From: Methanosarcina sp. UBA289 | Lineage (GTDB): Archaea > Halobacteriota > Methanosarcinia > Methanosarcinales > Methanosarcinaceae | Reading direction: 5' to 3' | DNA length: 64,000 bases | NCBI GenBank assembly: GCA_002496565.1 | Contig: DAKJ01000003.1 | Location: 17,937-81,936, forward strand | Part shown: piece after piece, positions 1 through 9,663 of the stretch | How the letters are laid out: each line of letters begins with the position of its first letter | Numbering within the stretch: the first letter of the stretch is position 1 | Program-made: the position numbers and the translations under genes | Notes under the pieces: generated by a model | The model's database searches: none | The model's input: only the letters and a program-made list of their open reading frames with translations | Told to the model about the DNA's origin: nothing

Positions 1-507
1 TACGGAGTCCGGGCTATAGCCGTACATCCTATGGGCTGTACGGTTTGCAGAAACGGACGAATCGAAAGTATGTACCTTGACAACATAAAGCTCATGCTCG
101 AAAACGGGCTTGTCCCGGTACTGCACGGAGATGTCGTCATGGATCTTGAACTCAAAGCGTGCGTGCTTTCAGGAGACCAGATAGTTCCCTATCTTGCAAA
201 AGAACTTAAGATTACCCGACTCGGGTTAGGCTCGGCAGAGGATGGAGTACTTGATAATGAAGGAAAAACCGTACCTGAGATCACTCCAAAAACTTTTGAG
301 AGCTTCAAGCGTTACATAAAAGGGTCGGAAAGTACTGATGTTACGGGCGGCATGCTCGGAAAAGTGCAGGAACTTCTGGAACTCAGCAAAACGTCTTGTA
401 TAACATCACATATATTCAATGCCAGGAAAGAGAATAACATATATAGGTTCCTAAATGGGGAATCCATGGGAACCACAATCAGTCCGGACAAAGGGTATAA
501 AGTATGA
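1..507 (+). CDS. ipk: Isopentenyl phosphate kinase, C-terminal part (gene begins before the window)
   Basis: The reading frame is open from the first base, so the gene is cut by the window edge. The product phosphorylates isopentenyl phosphate to isopentenyl diphosphate in the archaeal branch of the mevalonate pathway. The visible part has the amino-acid-kinase-fold features of the family: VPVLHGDVVMD, the LSGDQIV segment, and a late DVTGGMLGK motif that in this family contacts the nucleotide. The stop overlaps the ATG of fni by 4 bases, so the two are translationally coupled. The next gene in the same pathway confirms the assignment over a generic aspartate or UMP kinase. Confidence 0.93.
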   Translation, partial: YGVRAIAVHPMGCTVCRNGRIESMYLDNIKLMLENGLVPVLHGDVVMDLELKACVLSGDQIVPYLAKELKITRLGLGSAEDGVLDNEGKTVPEITPKTFESFKRYIKGSESTDVTGGMLGKVQELLELSKTSCITSHIFNARKENNIYRFLNGESMGTTISPDKGYKV

Positions 508-1601
508 TTGGCACGACCTCAAAGCGAAAGATCGAACACCTGAAGTTATGTGCTGAAAGCCCGGTTGAATCTCGAAAAGTCAGTGCGGGCTTTGAGGATG
601 TGACCCTGATCCACAGGGCACTTCCGGAACTCGATATGGATAAACTGAATACGTCTATAGATCTTCTTGGAAAACGCCTGCAAGCTCCTTTTCTGATCGC
701 TTCGATCACTGGAGGTCATCCTGACACTATTTCTGTAAACGCTGCCCTTGCCACCGCAGCTGAAGAACTGGGAGTAGGAATAGGAGTTGGTAGCCAGAGA
801 GCTGCAATTGATGACCCAGCCCAGGAAGAATCATTCAGGATTGTCAGGGAAAAAGCTCCGAGTACCTTTATATATGGGAATGTCGGCGCTGCTCAGATTC
901 GCGAGTATGGGGTTGAAGTAGTTGAAAAACTCATAGAAATGATCGATGCCGATGCCCTTGCCATTCACCTTAACTTCTTACAGGAAGCCATCCAGCCAGA
1001 AGGAGATAGGGATGCCACTGGCTGTCTTGATATGATAACAGAGATCTGCTCCGTACTGGACACGCCAATAATCATTAAAGAAACTGGAGCTGGGATCTCA
1101 AGGGAAGATGCCCTTCTTCTCAAGAAGGCAGGTGTGTCTGCAATTGATGTCGGAGGGGTGGGAGGTACAAGCTGGGCAGGCGTTGAGGTTTACCGGGCCA
1201 GGAAAAGTGGAGATTCTGTCTCCGAACACCTTGGGGAACTTTTTTGGGATTTTGGAATTCCTACAGTTTCCAGCATTATAGAATCCAGGGTTTCTCTTCC
1301 AATTATCGCAACTGGCGGAATTAGAACAGGGGTAGATATCGCAAAATCCATTGCCCTTGGAGCTAGTGCGGCAAGTGCAGCCTTGCCTTTTGTGAGCCCT
1401 GCACTTGAAGGAAAAGACTCGGTTGTCAGGGCTCTTTCCCACATGCTGGATGAATTTAGGATTGCAATGTTTCTCTGCGGCTGTGCAGATATACAGGATC
1501 TGCGTAACGCACCTGTGGTTGTTACTGGCTGGACCCTTGAGTATCTAGGGCAGCGTGGCTTTAACGTAAAAGACTATGCCGTAGCAGGAGATGTGTTCTA
1601 A
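504..1601 (+). CDS. fni: Type 2 isopentenyl-diphosphate delta-isomerase (FMN-dependent)
   Basis: Interconverts isopentenyl and dimethylallyl diphosphate, using reduced FMN, in the cytoplasm. The 365-residue length is normal. Family hallmarks are the early RKIEHLKLC segment, LIASITGGHPDT, the glycine-rich GVGSQRAA, HLNFLQEAIQPEGDR with the metal/substrate residues, VKETGAGIS-like IIKETGAGIS, and the phosphate-binding IATGGIRTG near the C terminus. It starts inside the ipk stop codon, so the two genes form an operon. It is separated from the next isoprenoid-linked genes by an unusually long gap of about 1.3 kb. Confidence 0.96.
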   Translation: MIGTTSKRKIEHLKLCAESPVESRKVSAGFEDVTLIHRALPELDMDKLNTSIDLLGKRLQAPFLIASITGGHPDTISVNAALATAAEELGVGIGVGSQRAAIDDPAQEESFRIVREKAPSTFIYGNVGAAQIREYGVEVVEKLIEMIDADALAIHLNFLQEAIQPEGDRDATGCLDMITEICSVLDTPIIIKETGAGISREDALLLKKAGVSAIDVGGVGGTSWAGVEVYRARKSGDSVSEHLGELFWDFGIPTVSSIIESRVSLPIIATGGIRTGVDIAKSIALGASAASAALPFVSPALEGKDSVVRALSHMLDEFRIAMFLCGCADIQDLRNAPVVVTGWTLEYLGQRGFNVKDYAVAGDVF

Positions 1602-2887
1602 TTCATAGCACAGAAATTCGGCTTTTTACCTGTAATCTGTATTAAAATTCGGATAATATGGTAAAATATAATAGCAGATACGTTAATTAGAAGGGTCATT
1701 TCACAACGATATTTATACATAATATGAAAGTAATGTTCGAGAATAAATTGTTAACATGAACAAGTGGATCCTTATTCCAGAATCCTGGAAAACTTAATCA
1801 GAACCATAAGGACAAGTATTGGGTTCGACCTGAATTATCTAGAGTTATTAACAATTACAATAGAATTTGCTTCAGGCTCATAAACTGCCAGAGATTCTTT
1901 ACTGAAAAATCAAGATGAATTCAGGAGATAGTTCCTAGAACTACTATAAAATCGATAAAACAGGGATTAATTTCAAGAATTACTGTTAAATCGATTAAGC
2001 TAAAGAGTTCTTTTACAGTTACTCAGGTTGAAATTACTTAGTATGAGGGAATTTCATACAGGAATAGAAATAATTATGATAATCGTCGACTCAGGATCAA
2101 CTGGTAAGGTTAGAATCACTTGATGAGATTATCATGATAAGAATAATCCAGGGAAGAATGGATTATTGAGAAGGAAGGATAAAGTCTAATAGATTATAAT
2201 AAATCAGAGTAAATTAGAATAAAACCAGGAATAAATTAAAAATAAATCTGAAAAATTTGAATGAACCAGAATATAGCCATAAATAAACCAGAATAAACCA
2301 GGAAGACCAGAAATAAGAATCCCCAATTATAACAAAGCAGGTTGCTGGATAGGCTCTTGAAGAATCGGCTGAAATAGAAAACTGAGTGTTTTCAAGGCAA
2401 TTTAAAGGCGAAAATCCTACTTACAGGATTGGTTGAAAAATCAGGTTCTTAAGAAATACTGGCCAGAGAAGAGTACGCAAAAGAAGAGTATGTAAAGGCT
2501 CCTGTTAATTGAAGTGATATCCAGAATTCATTTAATCTGGAAGGATAAAGCCCTGAAAAAGAATGTGTAGATAAAGGAAAGAGGGTTTGAAGACATCCTG
2601 GTAGTTCTGGAGTGCGCTTAACATACTACATTTGAATATCTGTATACTGAGACAGATAGATAAAAAGAGAATTCTTCTGCAAGAGACGTAGTTGATTCGT
2701 CTCATCGGGGGTAGAGTTCTTCCTGCGAGAAGAGTCTGAGTGCTTGGCTGTTCTAAGGCTGATTCTGTGTTAGATTCTATTGTAGCTATACCATTCGCAT
2801 AATGGTTATAATTTTAAGGTCATCGCCTGATCCGATTTCCGAGGATTAGGGTTCACAAGGATTAAAAAATAAGTAAGAGGTAATAAT
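1602..2887. other. 1.3-kb gap without a recognisable gene
   Basis: No convincing protein is encoded here. The middle (about 2200-2330) is a purine-rich, degenerate repeat of AACCAGAATAAA-like units on the plus strand. A pair of related words around ACTATAAAATCGATAA occurs near 1943 and 1983. A TATA-like TTATAATTTT near 2809-2818 is a possible promoter for the RNase J gene. It could be a decayed gene or an unannotated untranslated region; nothing in the sequence decides. Confidence 0.5.
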
Positions 2888-4231
2888 ATGACTGAAATAG
2901 GAATTGTTGCAGTCGGAGGTTACAATGAAATGGGTCGTAACATGACTGCGGTTATTGTAGGTGAAGATATTATCATTCTGGACATGGGGCTTCGGCTCGA
3001 TAGGGTTCAGATCCATGAGGATGTTGAAATTGACAAAATGCATTCTCTCGAACTTATTGAGATGGGAGCAATTCCTGATGATACTATTATGAAAGAAATA
3101 AATGGAACTGTCCGGGCAATTGTCTGCACTCACGGGCATCTTGATCACATAGGTGCAATTCCGAAACTTGCCCACAGGTATAACGCCCCAATTATCGCTA
3201 CACCATATACATCTGCCCTTATCAAACAGCAGATCGAGGCCGAGCGCAAGTTTGAGGTTTGTAACAGGGTTATTCCGTTGAATGCAGGTGGAACTTACCA
3301 GGTTACAGAAGACATTTCCATTGAATTCATCAACGTCCAGCATAGCATCATTGACTGTGTGCTTGCAGCAGTTCACACTCCAGTAGGAGCAGTTCTTTAT
3401 GCCTGCGACTTTAAGCTGGACCGAACTCCTACAATGGGTGAAGCTCCTGACTTCGAACGCCTTAAAGCCCTCGGGAAAGAAGGAGTTATTGCAATGATTG
3501 TAGAGAGCACGAATGCTGGACGTTCAGGCAAGACTCCTTCGGAACAAATCGCAAAGGATATGGTTAGGGACGTGCTACTTGGGACAGAAGAGTCCGAAGT
3601 CGGGATGATTATTACTACCTTTGCCTCCCATATTCCCAGGCTAAAAGCCATTATTGAAGCGGCTGGGGAAATGGGCAGGATTCCTGTGCTTTTGGGACGC
3701 TCGATGGAACGCTACGTAGGGGCTGCAAGAGATCTTGGCTATCTGGAACTACCTTCCAATGTCGAGATGCACGGCCAAAGGAAGGATGTAGATAGAGCTT
3801 TCAAACGCATCATCCAGGAAGGAAAGAACAAGTATCTTCCAATTGTCACCGGGCACCAGGGCGAGCCAGGCTCCATACTTGTGCGCGTTGCAAACGGGGA
3901 AACTCCGTATACAATTGATCCAGGAGACAGGGTTATTTTCTCTGCAAATGTGATCCCAAGTCCCATGACTCAGGCTAACCGCTATGCCCTTGAGACTAAG
4001 CTCAAGATGAGGGGCGCAAGGATTTATGACAATGTTCACGTGTCAGGACACGCATACAGGGAAGATCACTGGGAACTCCTGCGTATGGTAAATCCTGAAC
4101 ATGTGATCCCTGCCCATGGGGATATGCAGATGCATGGACACTACATCGAGATGGCAGAAGACGCCGGGTATGTACTCGGAGACACAGTACACCTTCTCAG
4201 AAACGGTGAAGTGTTATATATAGAAGAATAA
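2888..4231 (+). CDS. rnj: Ribonuclease J, metallo-beta-lactamase/beta-CASP family
   Basis: Archaeal RNase J is a 5'-to-3' exonuclease in RNA turnover. The zinc motif THGHLDH lies at residues 81-87, preceded by the fold-start GGYNEMGRNM. Further metal ligands are QHS (about 151) and YACDFK (about 171). The beta-CASP part carries ESTNAGR and the late VHVSGHA and PAHGD motifs. At 447 residues it is normal for archaeal RNase J and lacks the N-terminal KH domains of archaeal CPSF, which separates the two families. It is followed after 26 bases by idsA, an arrangement shared with other methanogens. A start-proximal AAGAGGTAATAAT provides the ribosome-binding site. Confidence 0.93.
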   Translation: MTEIGIVAVGGYNEMGRNMTAVIVGEDIIILDMGLRLDRVQIHEDVEIDKMHSLELIEMGAIPDDTIMKEINGTVRAIVCTHGHLDHIGAIPKLAHRYNAPIIATPYTSALIKQQIEAERKFEVCNRVIPLNAGGTYQVTEDISIEFINVQHSIIDCVLAAVHTPVGAVLYACDFKLDRTPTMGEAPDFERLKALGKEGVIAMIVESTNAGRSGKTPSEQIAKDMVRDVLLGTEESEVGMIITTFASHIPRLKAIIEAAGEMGRIPVLLGRSMERYVGAARDLGYLELPSNVEMHGQRKDVDRAFKRIIQEGKNKYLPIVTGHQGEPGSILVRVANGETPYTIDPGDRVIFSANVIPSPMTQANRYALETKLKMRGARIYDNVHVSGHAYREDHWELLRMVNPEHVIPAHGDMQMHGHYIEMAEDAGYVLGDTVHLLRNGEVLYIEE

Positions 4232-4257
4232 CTGATAGGAAACCTATTCCGTGCCTC

Positions 4258-5232
4258 GTGATGTTTATGATATTAATTGATGAGATCAAAAAAAGAAGTG
4301 TCCACGTTGACGCCGCAATTGATGAACTGCTTCCGGTAGCCTATCCTGAGGAACTGTACAAAGCTTCTCGCTACCTGGTAGATGCAGGAGGAAAGCGCCT
4401 CCGCCCCGCAGTTCTTATTCTGGCAGCTGAAGCTACCGGCTCGAATCTCAAATCGGTTTTACCTGCTGCGGTGGCCGTGGAACTTGTACATAATTTCACT
4501 CTGATCCATGATGATATAATGGATAAGGATGATGTCCGTAGAGGAATGCCTGCAGTCCATATGATATGGGGTGACGCCGGAGCGATTCTTGCAGGTGACA
4601 CTCTTTATTCCAAAGCTTTTGAGATCCTGTCAAAAGTCGAAAACGAACCGGTAAGGATTTTAAAATGTATGGATGTGCTCTCAAAAACCTGTACAGAAAT
4701 CTGTGAAGGCCAGTGGCTTGATATGGATTTCGAAAAAAGGGATAAGGTTAGTAAATCGGAATATATCGAGATGGTGGAGAAAAAGACCTCAGTCCTTTAC
4801 GCTGCGGCAGCCAAGATTGGGGCCATTCTTGGAGGAGCTTCTGATGAGCTGGCAGAAGCCCTGTCCCAATATGGGCGCCTTATAGGAATTGGCTTCCAGA
4901 TGTATGATGATGTTCTGGATATGATCACTCCGCAGGAAGTGCTCGGTAAAGTAAGAGGTAGCGACCTTATGGAAGGGAAACATACCCTGATTGTAATTGA
5001 TGCTTTCGAAAAGGGTGTAAAACTGGACATTTTCGGAAGAGGGGAAGCTACTCAGGAAGAAACCGACGAAGCCGTCCGGATTTTAACCGAATGCGGGTCA
5101 ATTGATTACGTAAAGAACCTTGCAATTTCATATATCAATGAAGGCAAAGCAAAACTGGATGCCCTGCGGGACTGCCCAGAAAAAGAACTTCTCCTTCAGA
5201 TTGCCGATTATATGATCTCAAGAAACTACTGA
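4258..5232 (+). CDS. idsA: Short-chain polyprenyl diphosphate synthase (probably geranylgeranyl diphosphate synthase)
   Basis: Condenses isopentenyl diphosphate units onto allylic primers to make the prenyl chains of archaeal membrane lipids. The first aspartate-rich motif DDIMD is at residues 85-89 and the second, YDDVLD, at 216-221; GGKRLRP near 44 binds diphosphate. Chain length cannot be settled from sequence alone. The open frame starts with GTG at 4258, but ATG codons at 4261 and 4267 are in frame; the methionine at 4267 gives the usual family start (MILIDEIKKR). It follows the RNase J gene closely, probably in one transcript. Confidence 0.93.
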   Translation: MMFMILIDEIKKRSVHVDAAIDELLPVAYPEELYKASRYLVDAGGKRLRPAVLILAAEATGSNLKSVLPAAVAVELVHNFTLIHDDIMDKDDVRRGMPAVHMIWGDAGAILAGDTLYSKAFEILSKVENEPVRILKCMDVLSKTCTEICEGQWLDMDFEKRDKVSKSEYIEMVEKKTSVLYAAAAKIGAILGGASDELAEALSQYGRLIGIGFQMYDDVLDMITPQEVLGKVRGSDLMEGKHTLIVIDAFEKGVKLDIFGRGEATQEETDEAVRILTECGSIDYVKNLAISYINEGKAKLDALRDCPEKELLLQIADYMISRNY

Positions 5233-5273
5233 ACCAAGGAAATTGCTTAAATAACAGTCGGCTTCAGGGAAAG

Positions 5274-5310
5274 TTGCGGCTAATTGAGGCCGCAATAACC
5301 TGTATTTTTT
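5274..5310 (+). terminator. Hairpin plus T-rich tail after idsA
   Basis: TTGCGGC (5274-5280) pairs perfectly with GCCGCAA (5289-5295) across an 8-nt loop, followed by TAACCTGTATTTTTT. It sits about 40 bases after the idsA stop. Confidence 0.6.
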
Positions 5311-5858
5311 CCTAGACTTTTATTGACGAGTTCATCCAAAACCAATTTTACTCTCAAAATCAGTAAGTTTCAGAGCTATTTTTCTATAATCTAAAACTCG
5401 ATTAATTATCCAAAACAAAGGATTCAGAGAAGCAAATATTGAGTTTTATAATCAGTTTGTTATAGACATGAAAAATTAACAGTTATGTTTTAGATATAAC
5501 GACTTAATATTACTGTTTTTCAGTTCAAGTACGTATGTCCTACTTATAAAATAACTATGATTATCTTGAAATTTTTTACGTCAAACAATTATTTGCTTCA
5601 GTATAATTTTTGATATAATTTATTTAATATAATTTATGATATTACTATGTGCTGGAGTTGGGGAATAGAGCTGGGGTATCATCAAAACTAAAAGAAATTC
5701 CTGGAGGTTGCTGATCCTTCTTCGAATCAATGTGCTTGGGGGAGCATAAATTCGGAGAGACTGTATTGGGGGATACAGTAGATACAGCGCCTCTGGGATT
5801 CTTCTTGCATTAAATTTCTTTATTAAACTAAAAATGGAGACACAAGGGGTTTTTATTC
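5311..5858. other. AT-rich gap before the zinc-ribbon gene
   Basis: No open frame with protein-like composition was found. TATA-like stretches occur near 5615-5640 and could drive the small gene at 5859. Otherwise nothing recognised. Confidence 0.4.
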
Positions 5859-5999
5859 ATGAAACATCTAAAAATTTGTCCAAAATGCCACGCTAACCTT
5901 AAATTGCGCTCAGACGGCGAGATCCAGTATTGTAATATTTGCAAGTATTGGACAAAAGCAGGTACTGCAAGACTCGATTCAATAATGATTTATGGATGA
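5859..5999 (+). CDS. Small zinc-ribbon protein, 46 residues
   Basis: A short frame starting with ATG at 5859 encodes a lysine-rich protein with two CxxC knuckles: CPKC at residues 7-10 and CNIC at 25-28, 14 residues apart, as in zinc ribbons. The tail is ARLDSIMIYG. Function is unknown; the spacing suggests a structural zinc site, as in many small methanogen proteins. A purine stretch (AAGGGG) lies about 10 bases before the start. It is flanked by long non-coding DNA and faces the 3' end of ppdK. The pattern of four cysteines makes chance unlikely, but the family was not recognised. Confidence 0.65.
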   Translation: MKHLKICPKCHANLKLRSDGEIQYCNICKYWTKAGTARLDSIMIYG

Positions 6000-6098
6000 T
6001 TGTAAATGAAGATTCTGCGTGAATTCTACGCAAAATGATAATATTAACCTTCACAAAAGGATTTTTCCAAAAAAGTTCTATAAAAAAGAGTAATATAA

Positions 6099-6115
6099 GC
6101 AGGATAAAATCCTGC
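6099..6115 (-). terminator. Hairpin beyond the 3' end of ppdK
   Basis: GCAGGAT (6099-6105) and ATCCTGC (6109-6115) form a perfect 7-bp stem with a 3-nt loop. On the minus strand it is followed by TTATATTACTCTTTTTT, so it fits termination of ppdK; on the plus strand TCTTTTT follows, so it may be bidirectional. Confidence 0.55.
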
Positions 6116-6128
6116 CTCTTTTTGAATT

Positions 6129-6300
6129 AGTCTTAAACTTTAAGGAACTTTATTATTTTCTTGACTCAATTGTGCTCTGGGCAGCTACGAGTCTTGCAAT
6201 CGGAACTCTGTAAGAGTCTTAAACTTTAAGGAACTTTATTATTTTCTTGACTCAATTGTGCTCTGGGCAGCTACGAGTCTTGCAATCGGAACTCTGTAAG
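6129..6300. repeat. Exact 86-bp tandem duplication at the 3' end of ppdK
   Basis: Bases 6129-6214 and 6215-6300 are identical over 86 positions. The unit holds the last 19-20 codons of ppdK, its stop codon and 24 bases of 3' flank. Only the copy at 6215-6300 is joined to the gene; the outer copy is an untranslated remnant with its own stop at 6153-6155. Confidence 0.97.
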
Positions 6301-8884
6301 GAGAGCAGCTTACATAGTTAAGGCCTATTTCATGAGCGAAATGAATGGATTTTGGCTCTCCGCCGTGTTCTCCGCAGATACCCATTTTGAGGTCGGGTTT
6401 GACAGAGCGACCTTTACCTATGCCGATTTTCATTATTTCGCCAACGCCTTCCTGATCCAGAACTGCAAATGGATCGTGCTCAAGAATTCCTGCCTTCTGG
6501 TAAATTGGCACAAATTTGGACACGTCATCACGACTGAACCCGAAGGTTGTCTGAGTCAGGTCGTTTGTTCCAAAGGAGAAGAAGTCGGCTTCCTGTGCAA
6601 TCTGGTCTGCGACAATTGCGGCTCTGGGCAGCTCGATCATTGTTCCTACTTTGTAATCGATCTTTACGCCTTTCTCGGCCATGACTGCCTCTGCCATCTT
6701 GCAGACTTCTTCCCTGGTAATGGAAAGCTCTTTTACAAGGCCCACGAGCGGAATCATGATTTCAGGAACGATCTGCATTCCCTCATTTGCAAGTTCACAG
6801 GCTGCTTCCATGATTGCACGCACCTGCATATCATAGATTTCCGGATAGGTAATTCCAAGCCTGCATCCCCTGTGACCAAGCATTGGGTTGAGCTCTTTGA
6901 GGGAAACTACCCGCTTTATGACCTTCTTTACCTCGTCGATCTTTCCGCAGTCTCCTGAAGCTTCGAGCTCCCTGAGCTTTGCGTCCAGCTCTTCTTTATC
7001 AGGAAGGAACTCGTGGAGGGGTGGGTCAAGCAGCCTAATAGTAACAGGCAGGCCTTCCATGCTGCGGAAGATCCCAAGGAAGTCTTCCTTCTGCATAGGA
7101 AGTAATTTTTTGAGGGCTTTCTTCCTGGACTTTTCATCCTCGGCCATGATCATTTCCCTTACTGCGGGAATCCTGTCTTCCCCGAAGAACATATGTTCAG
7201 TTCTGCAAAGTCCTATACCTTCAGCGCCGAGTTCACGGGCAAGGCCTGCATCTGCCGGATTGTCTGCGTTTGTTCTCACTCCGAGAGTCCGGATATCATC
7301 CGCCCACGTAAGAATCTTCTTCAGATCGTCACTGATTTCGGCATCAATCAGCTCTACTTTCCCGATGATTACGCTGCCTGTACTTCCATCAATGGTAATA
7401 TAATCGTGCTCTTTGATTGTGCTACCATTTACCATGAAGAGGCCGCTTTTTATATCAATTGAGATATCGCCGCAACCTACAACGCAAGGCTTACCCATAC
7501 CTCTACCAACGACTGCAGCATGAGAGGTCATTCCTCCGCGCACGGTAAGGACACCCTGGGCAGCTGCCATTCCTCCGATATCTTCAGGGGAAGTTTCGGT
7601 CCGGACGAGAATTGTCTTTTCTCCCTTCTCAGCCATTTCCTCGGCTGCTTCGGCAGTAAATACAACTTTTCCTACAGCAGCTCCGGGCGATGCAGGAAGT
7701 CCCTTTGCAATTACTTCCAGTTTTGCGTCGGGATCAATTCTCGGGTGCAGGAGAAGGTCGATATGTTCGGCTTTAACCCTTGTGACTGCGGTTTCCTTAT
7801 CAATCAGCCCTTCTGCTACCATGTCAGTGGCTATTTTCACGGCTGCAGCAGCTGTGCGCTTTCCTGTTCTAGTCTGCAGCATGTAGAGTTTTCCTTCCTG
7901 GATAGTAAACTCTATATCCTGCATATCCTTGAAATGAGCCTCAAGCCTCTGACAGATATCAACAAGCTGGTTATAGGCTTCCGGGATCTTGTTCCCAAGA
8001 GTGTCAATGAAGTCCGGAGTCCGGATGCCTGCTACAACATCTTCACCCTGTGCGTTGATAAGGTACTCTCCGAAAAATTTCTTTTCTCCTGTCGACGGGT
8101 TTCTTGTAAAAGCAACTCCTGTGCCTGAGGTATTACCTCTGTTCCCGTAAACCATAGTCTGTACATTGACAGCTGTGCCCCAACTGTCATCAATCTCGTT
8201 AAGCTTTCTGTAAGTGATGGCCCTTGGATTATTCCAAGACTCAAAAACAGCATCAATTGCCATTTGAAGCTGGACTTTAGGATCCTGGGGGAAATCAAAT
8301 CCTTTTTCGAGTTTGACTACGCCTTTGAACCTTTCAGCCAGCTCTTTCAGAGCTTTTGCATCTAGATCAGCATCGGATTCGACATTAAGTTCTTTTTTCT
8401 TATCCTCAATAAGGGATTCGAACTTGTCGAAGTCAATTCCTAGAACCACATCTCCAAACATGGAGATAAATCTGCGGTAACAATCGTAAGCGAACCTTTC
8501 GTCATTGACCTTATTCGCGAGTCCGAGAACAGATTTGTCCGTGAGCCCAAGGTTAAGGACGGTATCCATCATCCCCGGCATGGACACCCTAGCTCCGGAC
8601 CTTACAGAAACAAGCAGCGGATCTTCTGGGTCCCCCAACTTTTTGCCATTCAAGGTTTCGAGCTTATCGATCGCTTCGTCGATCTGTTTGAGTACTTCTT
8701 CAGAATACTTCTGATTTTTCAGATAGAGTACACAAACTTCGGTTGTGATCGTAAAACCTGGTGGTACAGGGATTCCTAAATTTGCCATTTCGGCAAGGCC
8801 TGAGCCCTTACCTCCAAGTAAGTCTTTCATACTAGCTTTGCCATCAGTTACATCCTTTCCAAAAAAATATACGAACTTTGACAA
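6239..8884 (-). CDS. ppdK: Pyruvate, phosphate dikinase
   Basis: Interconverts pyruvate, ATP and phosphate with phosphoenolpyruvate, AMP and diphosphate; in methanogens it feeds gluconeogenesis. The 881-residue length is full size. The N-terminal ATP-grasp part has GGKGSGLAEM (about 24-33) and SVRSGARVSMPGMMDT (about 93-108). The swivelling phosphohistidine domain has GGMTSHAAVVGRG with the catalytic His at 455. The C-terminal PEP-utilising barrel has GLCRTEHMFF and a late GICGEHGGEP carrying the catalytic cysteine. Transcribed alone; a TATA box lies about 90 bases upstream. The last codons are duplicated downstream in a non-translated copy. Confidence 0.97.
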   Translation of the reverse strand: MSKFVYFFGKDVTDGKASMKDLLGGKGSGLAEMANLGIPVPPGFTITTEVCVLYLKNQKYSEEVLKQIDEAIDKLETLNGKKLGDPEDPLLVSVRSGARVSMPGMMDTVLNLGLTDKSVLGLANKVNDERFAYDCYRRFISMFGDVVLGIDFDKFESLIEDKKKELNVESDADLDAKALKELAERFKGVVKLEKGFDFPQDPKVQLQMAIDAVFESWNNPRAITYRKLNEIDDSWGTAVNVQTMVYGNRGNTSGTGVAFTRNPSTGEKKFFGEYLINAQGEDVVAGIRTPDFIDTLGNKIPEAYNQLVDICQRLEAHFKDMQDIEFTIQEGKLYMLQTRTGKRTAAAAVKIATDMVAEGLIDKETAVTRVKAEHIDLLLHPRIDPDAKLEVIAKGLPASPGAAVGKVVFTAEAAEEMAEKGEKTILVRTETSPEDIGGMAAAQGVLTVRGGMTSHAAVVGRGMGKPCVVGCGDISIDIKSGLFMVNGSTIKEHDYITIDGSTGSVIIGKVELIDAEISDDLKKILTWADDIRTLGVRTNADNPADAGLARELGAEGIGLCRTEHMFFGEDRIPAVREMIMAEDEKSRKKALKKLLPMQKEDFLGIFRSMEGLPVTIRLLDPPLHEFLPDKEELDAKLRELEASGDCGKIDEVKKVIKRVVSLKELNPMLGHRGCRLGITYPEIYDMQVRAIMEAACELANEGMQIVPEIMIPLVGLVKELSITREEVCKMAEAVMAEKGVKIDYKVGTMIELPRAAIVADQIAQEADFFSFGTNDLTQTTFGFSRDDVSKFVPIYQKAGILEHDPFAVLDQEGVGEIMKIGIGKGRSVKPDLKMGICGEHGGEPKSIHFAHEIGLNYVSCSPYRVPIARLVAAQSTIESRK

Positions 8885-8974
8885 TGAGTCTCCTCCCTAG
8901 AACGAGATCATTTATCGGAGTTAATGACTGTAATGACCATAGTTATGGTCTGATTGCTGCCAAGAATGTCCATT

Positions 8975-8984
8975 TAATATATAA
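8975..8984 (-). promoter_or_regulatory. TATA box for ppdK
   Basis: On the minus strand CTTATATATT lies about 90 bases before the ppdK start, predicting a leader of about 65 nt. The 319-bp gap to gar1 holds promoters for both directions. Confidence 0.5.
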
Positions 8985-9068
8985 GGTTGTGGTTTCCCTC
9001 TTCTAGATCTTATACTCTACTATATTAAATTAGTTAAGACTAACATATAATATACGTCTTGCGATATC

Positions 9069-9080
9069 TTTATATATAAT
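9069..9080 (+). promoter_or_regulatory. TATA box for gar1
   Basis: CTTTATATATAAT is a strong archaeal TATA element; initiation about 25 bases on would give a leader of about 100 nt before the gar1 start. Confidence 0.5.
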
Positions 9081-9203
9081 GAACATAGACTACATATGCT
9101 TTTCAGTCTATAATATATATTCTTATTTATGGCTGACAGAATAACATGCTCAAAGCCAGGAAATTTTTGCCCTGAGCTGGAGAGAAATAACTATTAATCA
9201 TTC

Positions 9204-9473
9204 GTGGCTGATATGAAACGACTCGGTAAAGTGCTGCACAGAACAGGCGTTAAAAACCTGATAATCAGAGGGGATGAGTTAAAACCCGAGAATGCCTCAG
9301 GTAATCTTCCTAAATTGAATTCGGTCGTTGTAGATAAAGCCCTGAATCGGATTGGGACGATCGTTAATGTTTTCGGACCTGTAAATCATCCATATTTTTT
9401 AGTGAAGGGCTTTAAGCGAGCTTCTGATTCAGAATTTCGAGCTCTTGTTAATGAGAGAGTCTATATTCGGTGA
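9204..9473 (+). CDS. gar1: H/ACA ribonucleoprotein Gar1
   Basis: A component of the archaeal H/ACA guide-RNA pseudouridylation complex, where Gar1 contacts the Cbf5 thumb loop and helps product turnover. The 89-residue beta-barrel protein carries RLGKVLH near the start, VVDKALNRIGTIVNVFGPV in the middle and the typical PYFLVKG segment. The first in-frame start is GTG at 9204; ATG at 9213 is an alternative giving MKRLGKVLHR. It sits directly upstream of tfb, the same order found in many euryarchaea, which supports the call. Confidence 0.9.
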   Translation: MADMKRLGKVLHRTGVKNLIIRGDELKPENASGNLPKLNSVVVDKALNRIGTIVNVFGPVNHPYFLVKGFKRASDSEFRALVNERVYIR

Positions 9474-9527
9474 GATCTCTGACATTGAATGCGCATTTGA
9501 ATTCTATATTATGGTTTAACATTAACT

Positions 9528-9540
9528 GGTTTATATATTT
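9528..9540 (+). promoter_or_regulatory. TATA box for tfb
   Basis: GGTTTATATATTT precedes the tfb start by about 125 bases, so tfb has its own promoter in addition to any read-through from gar1. Confidence 0.5.
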
Positions 9541-9663
9541 TTTGTTGGTTACCCGTGATATTTCTTATCCTTCCTTTTAGATATCTACTGTGACTTCAGT
9601 GGTGCAGCCAAAATACTGGAAAACATAAACATATAGTCATTTTAATTTGTAAGGTGATATGAT

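Noticed and set aside
7520..8128. Long open frame antisense to ppdK
   Set aside because: It is the shadow of a strongly coding gene with biased codons; no domain or ribosome-binding site.
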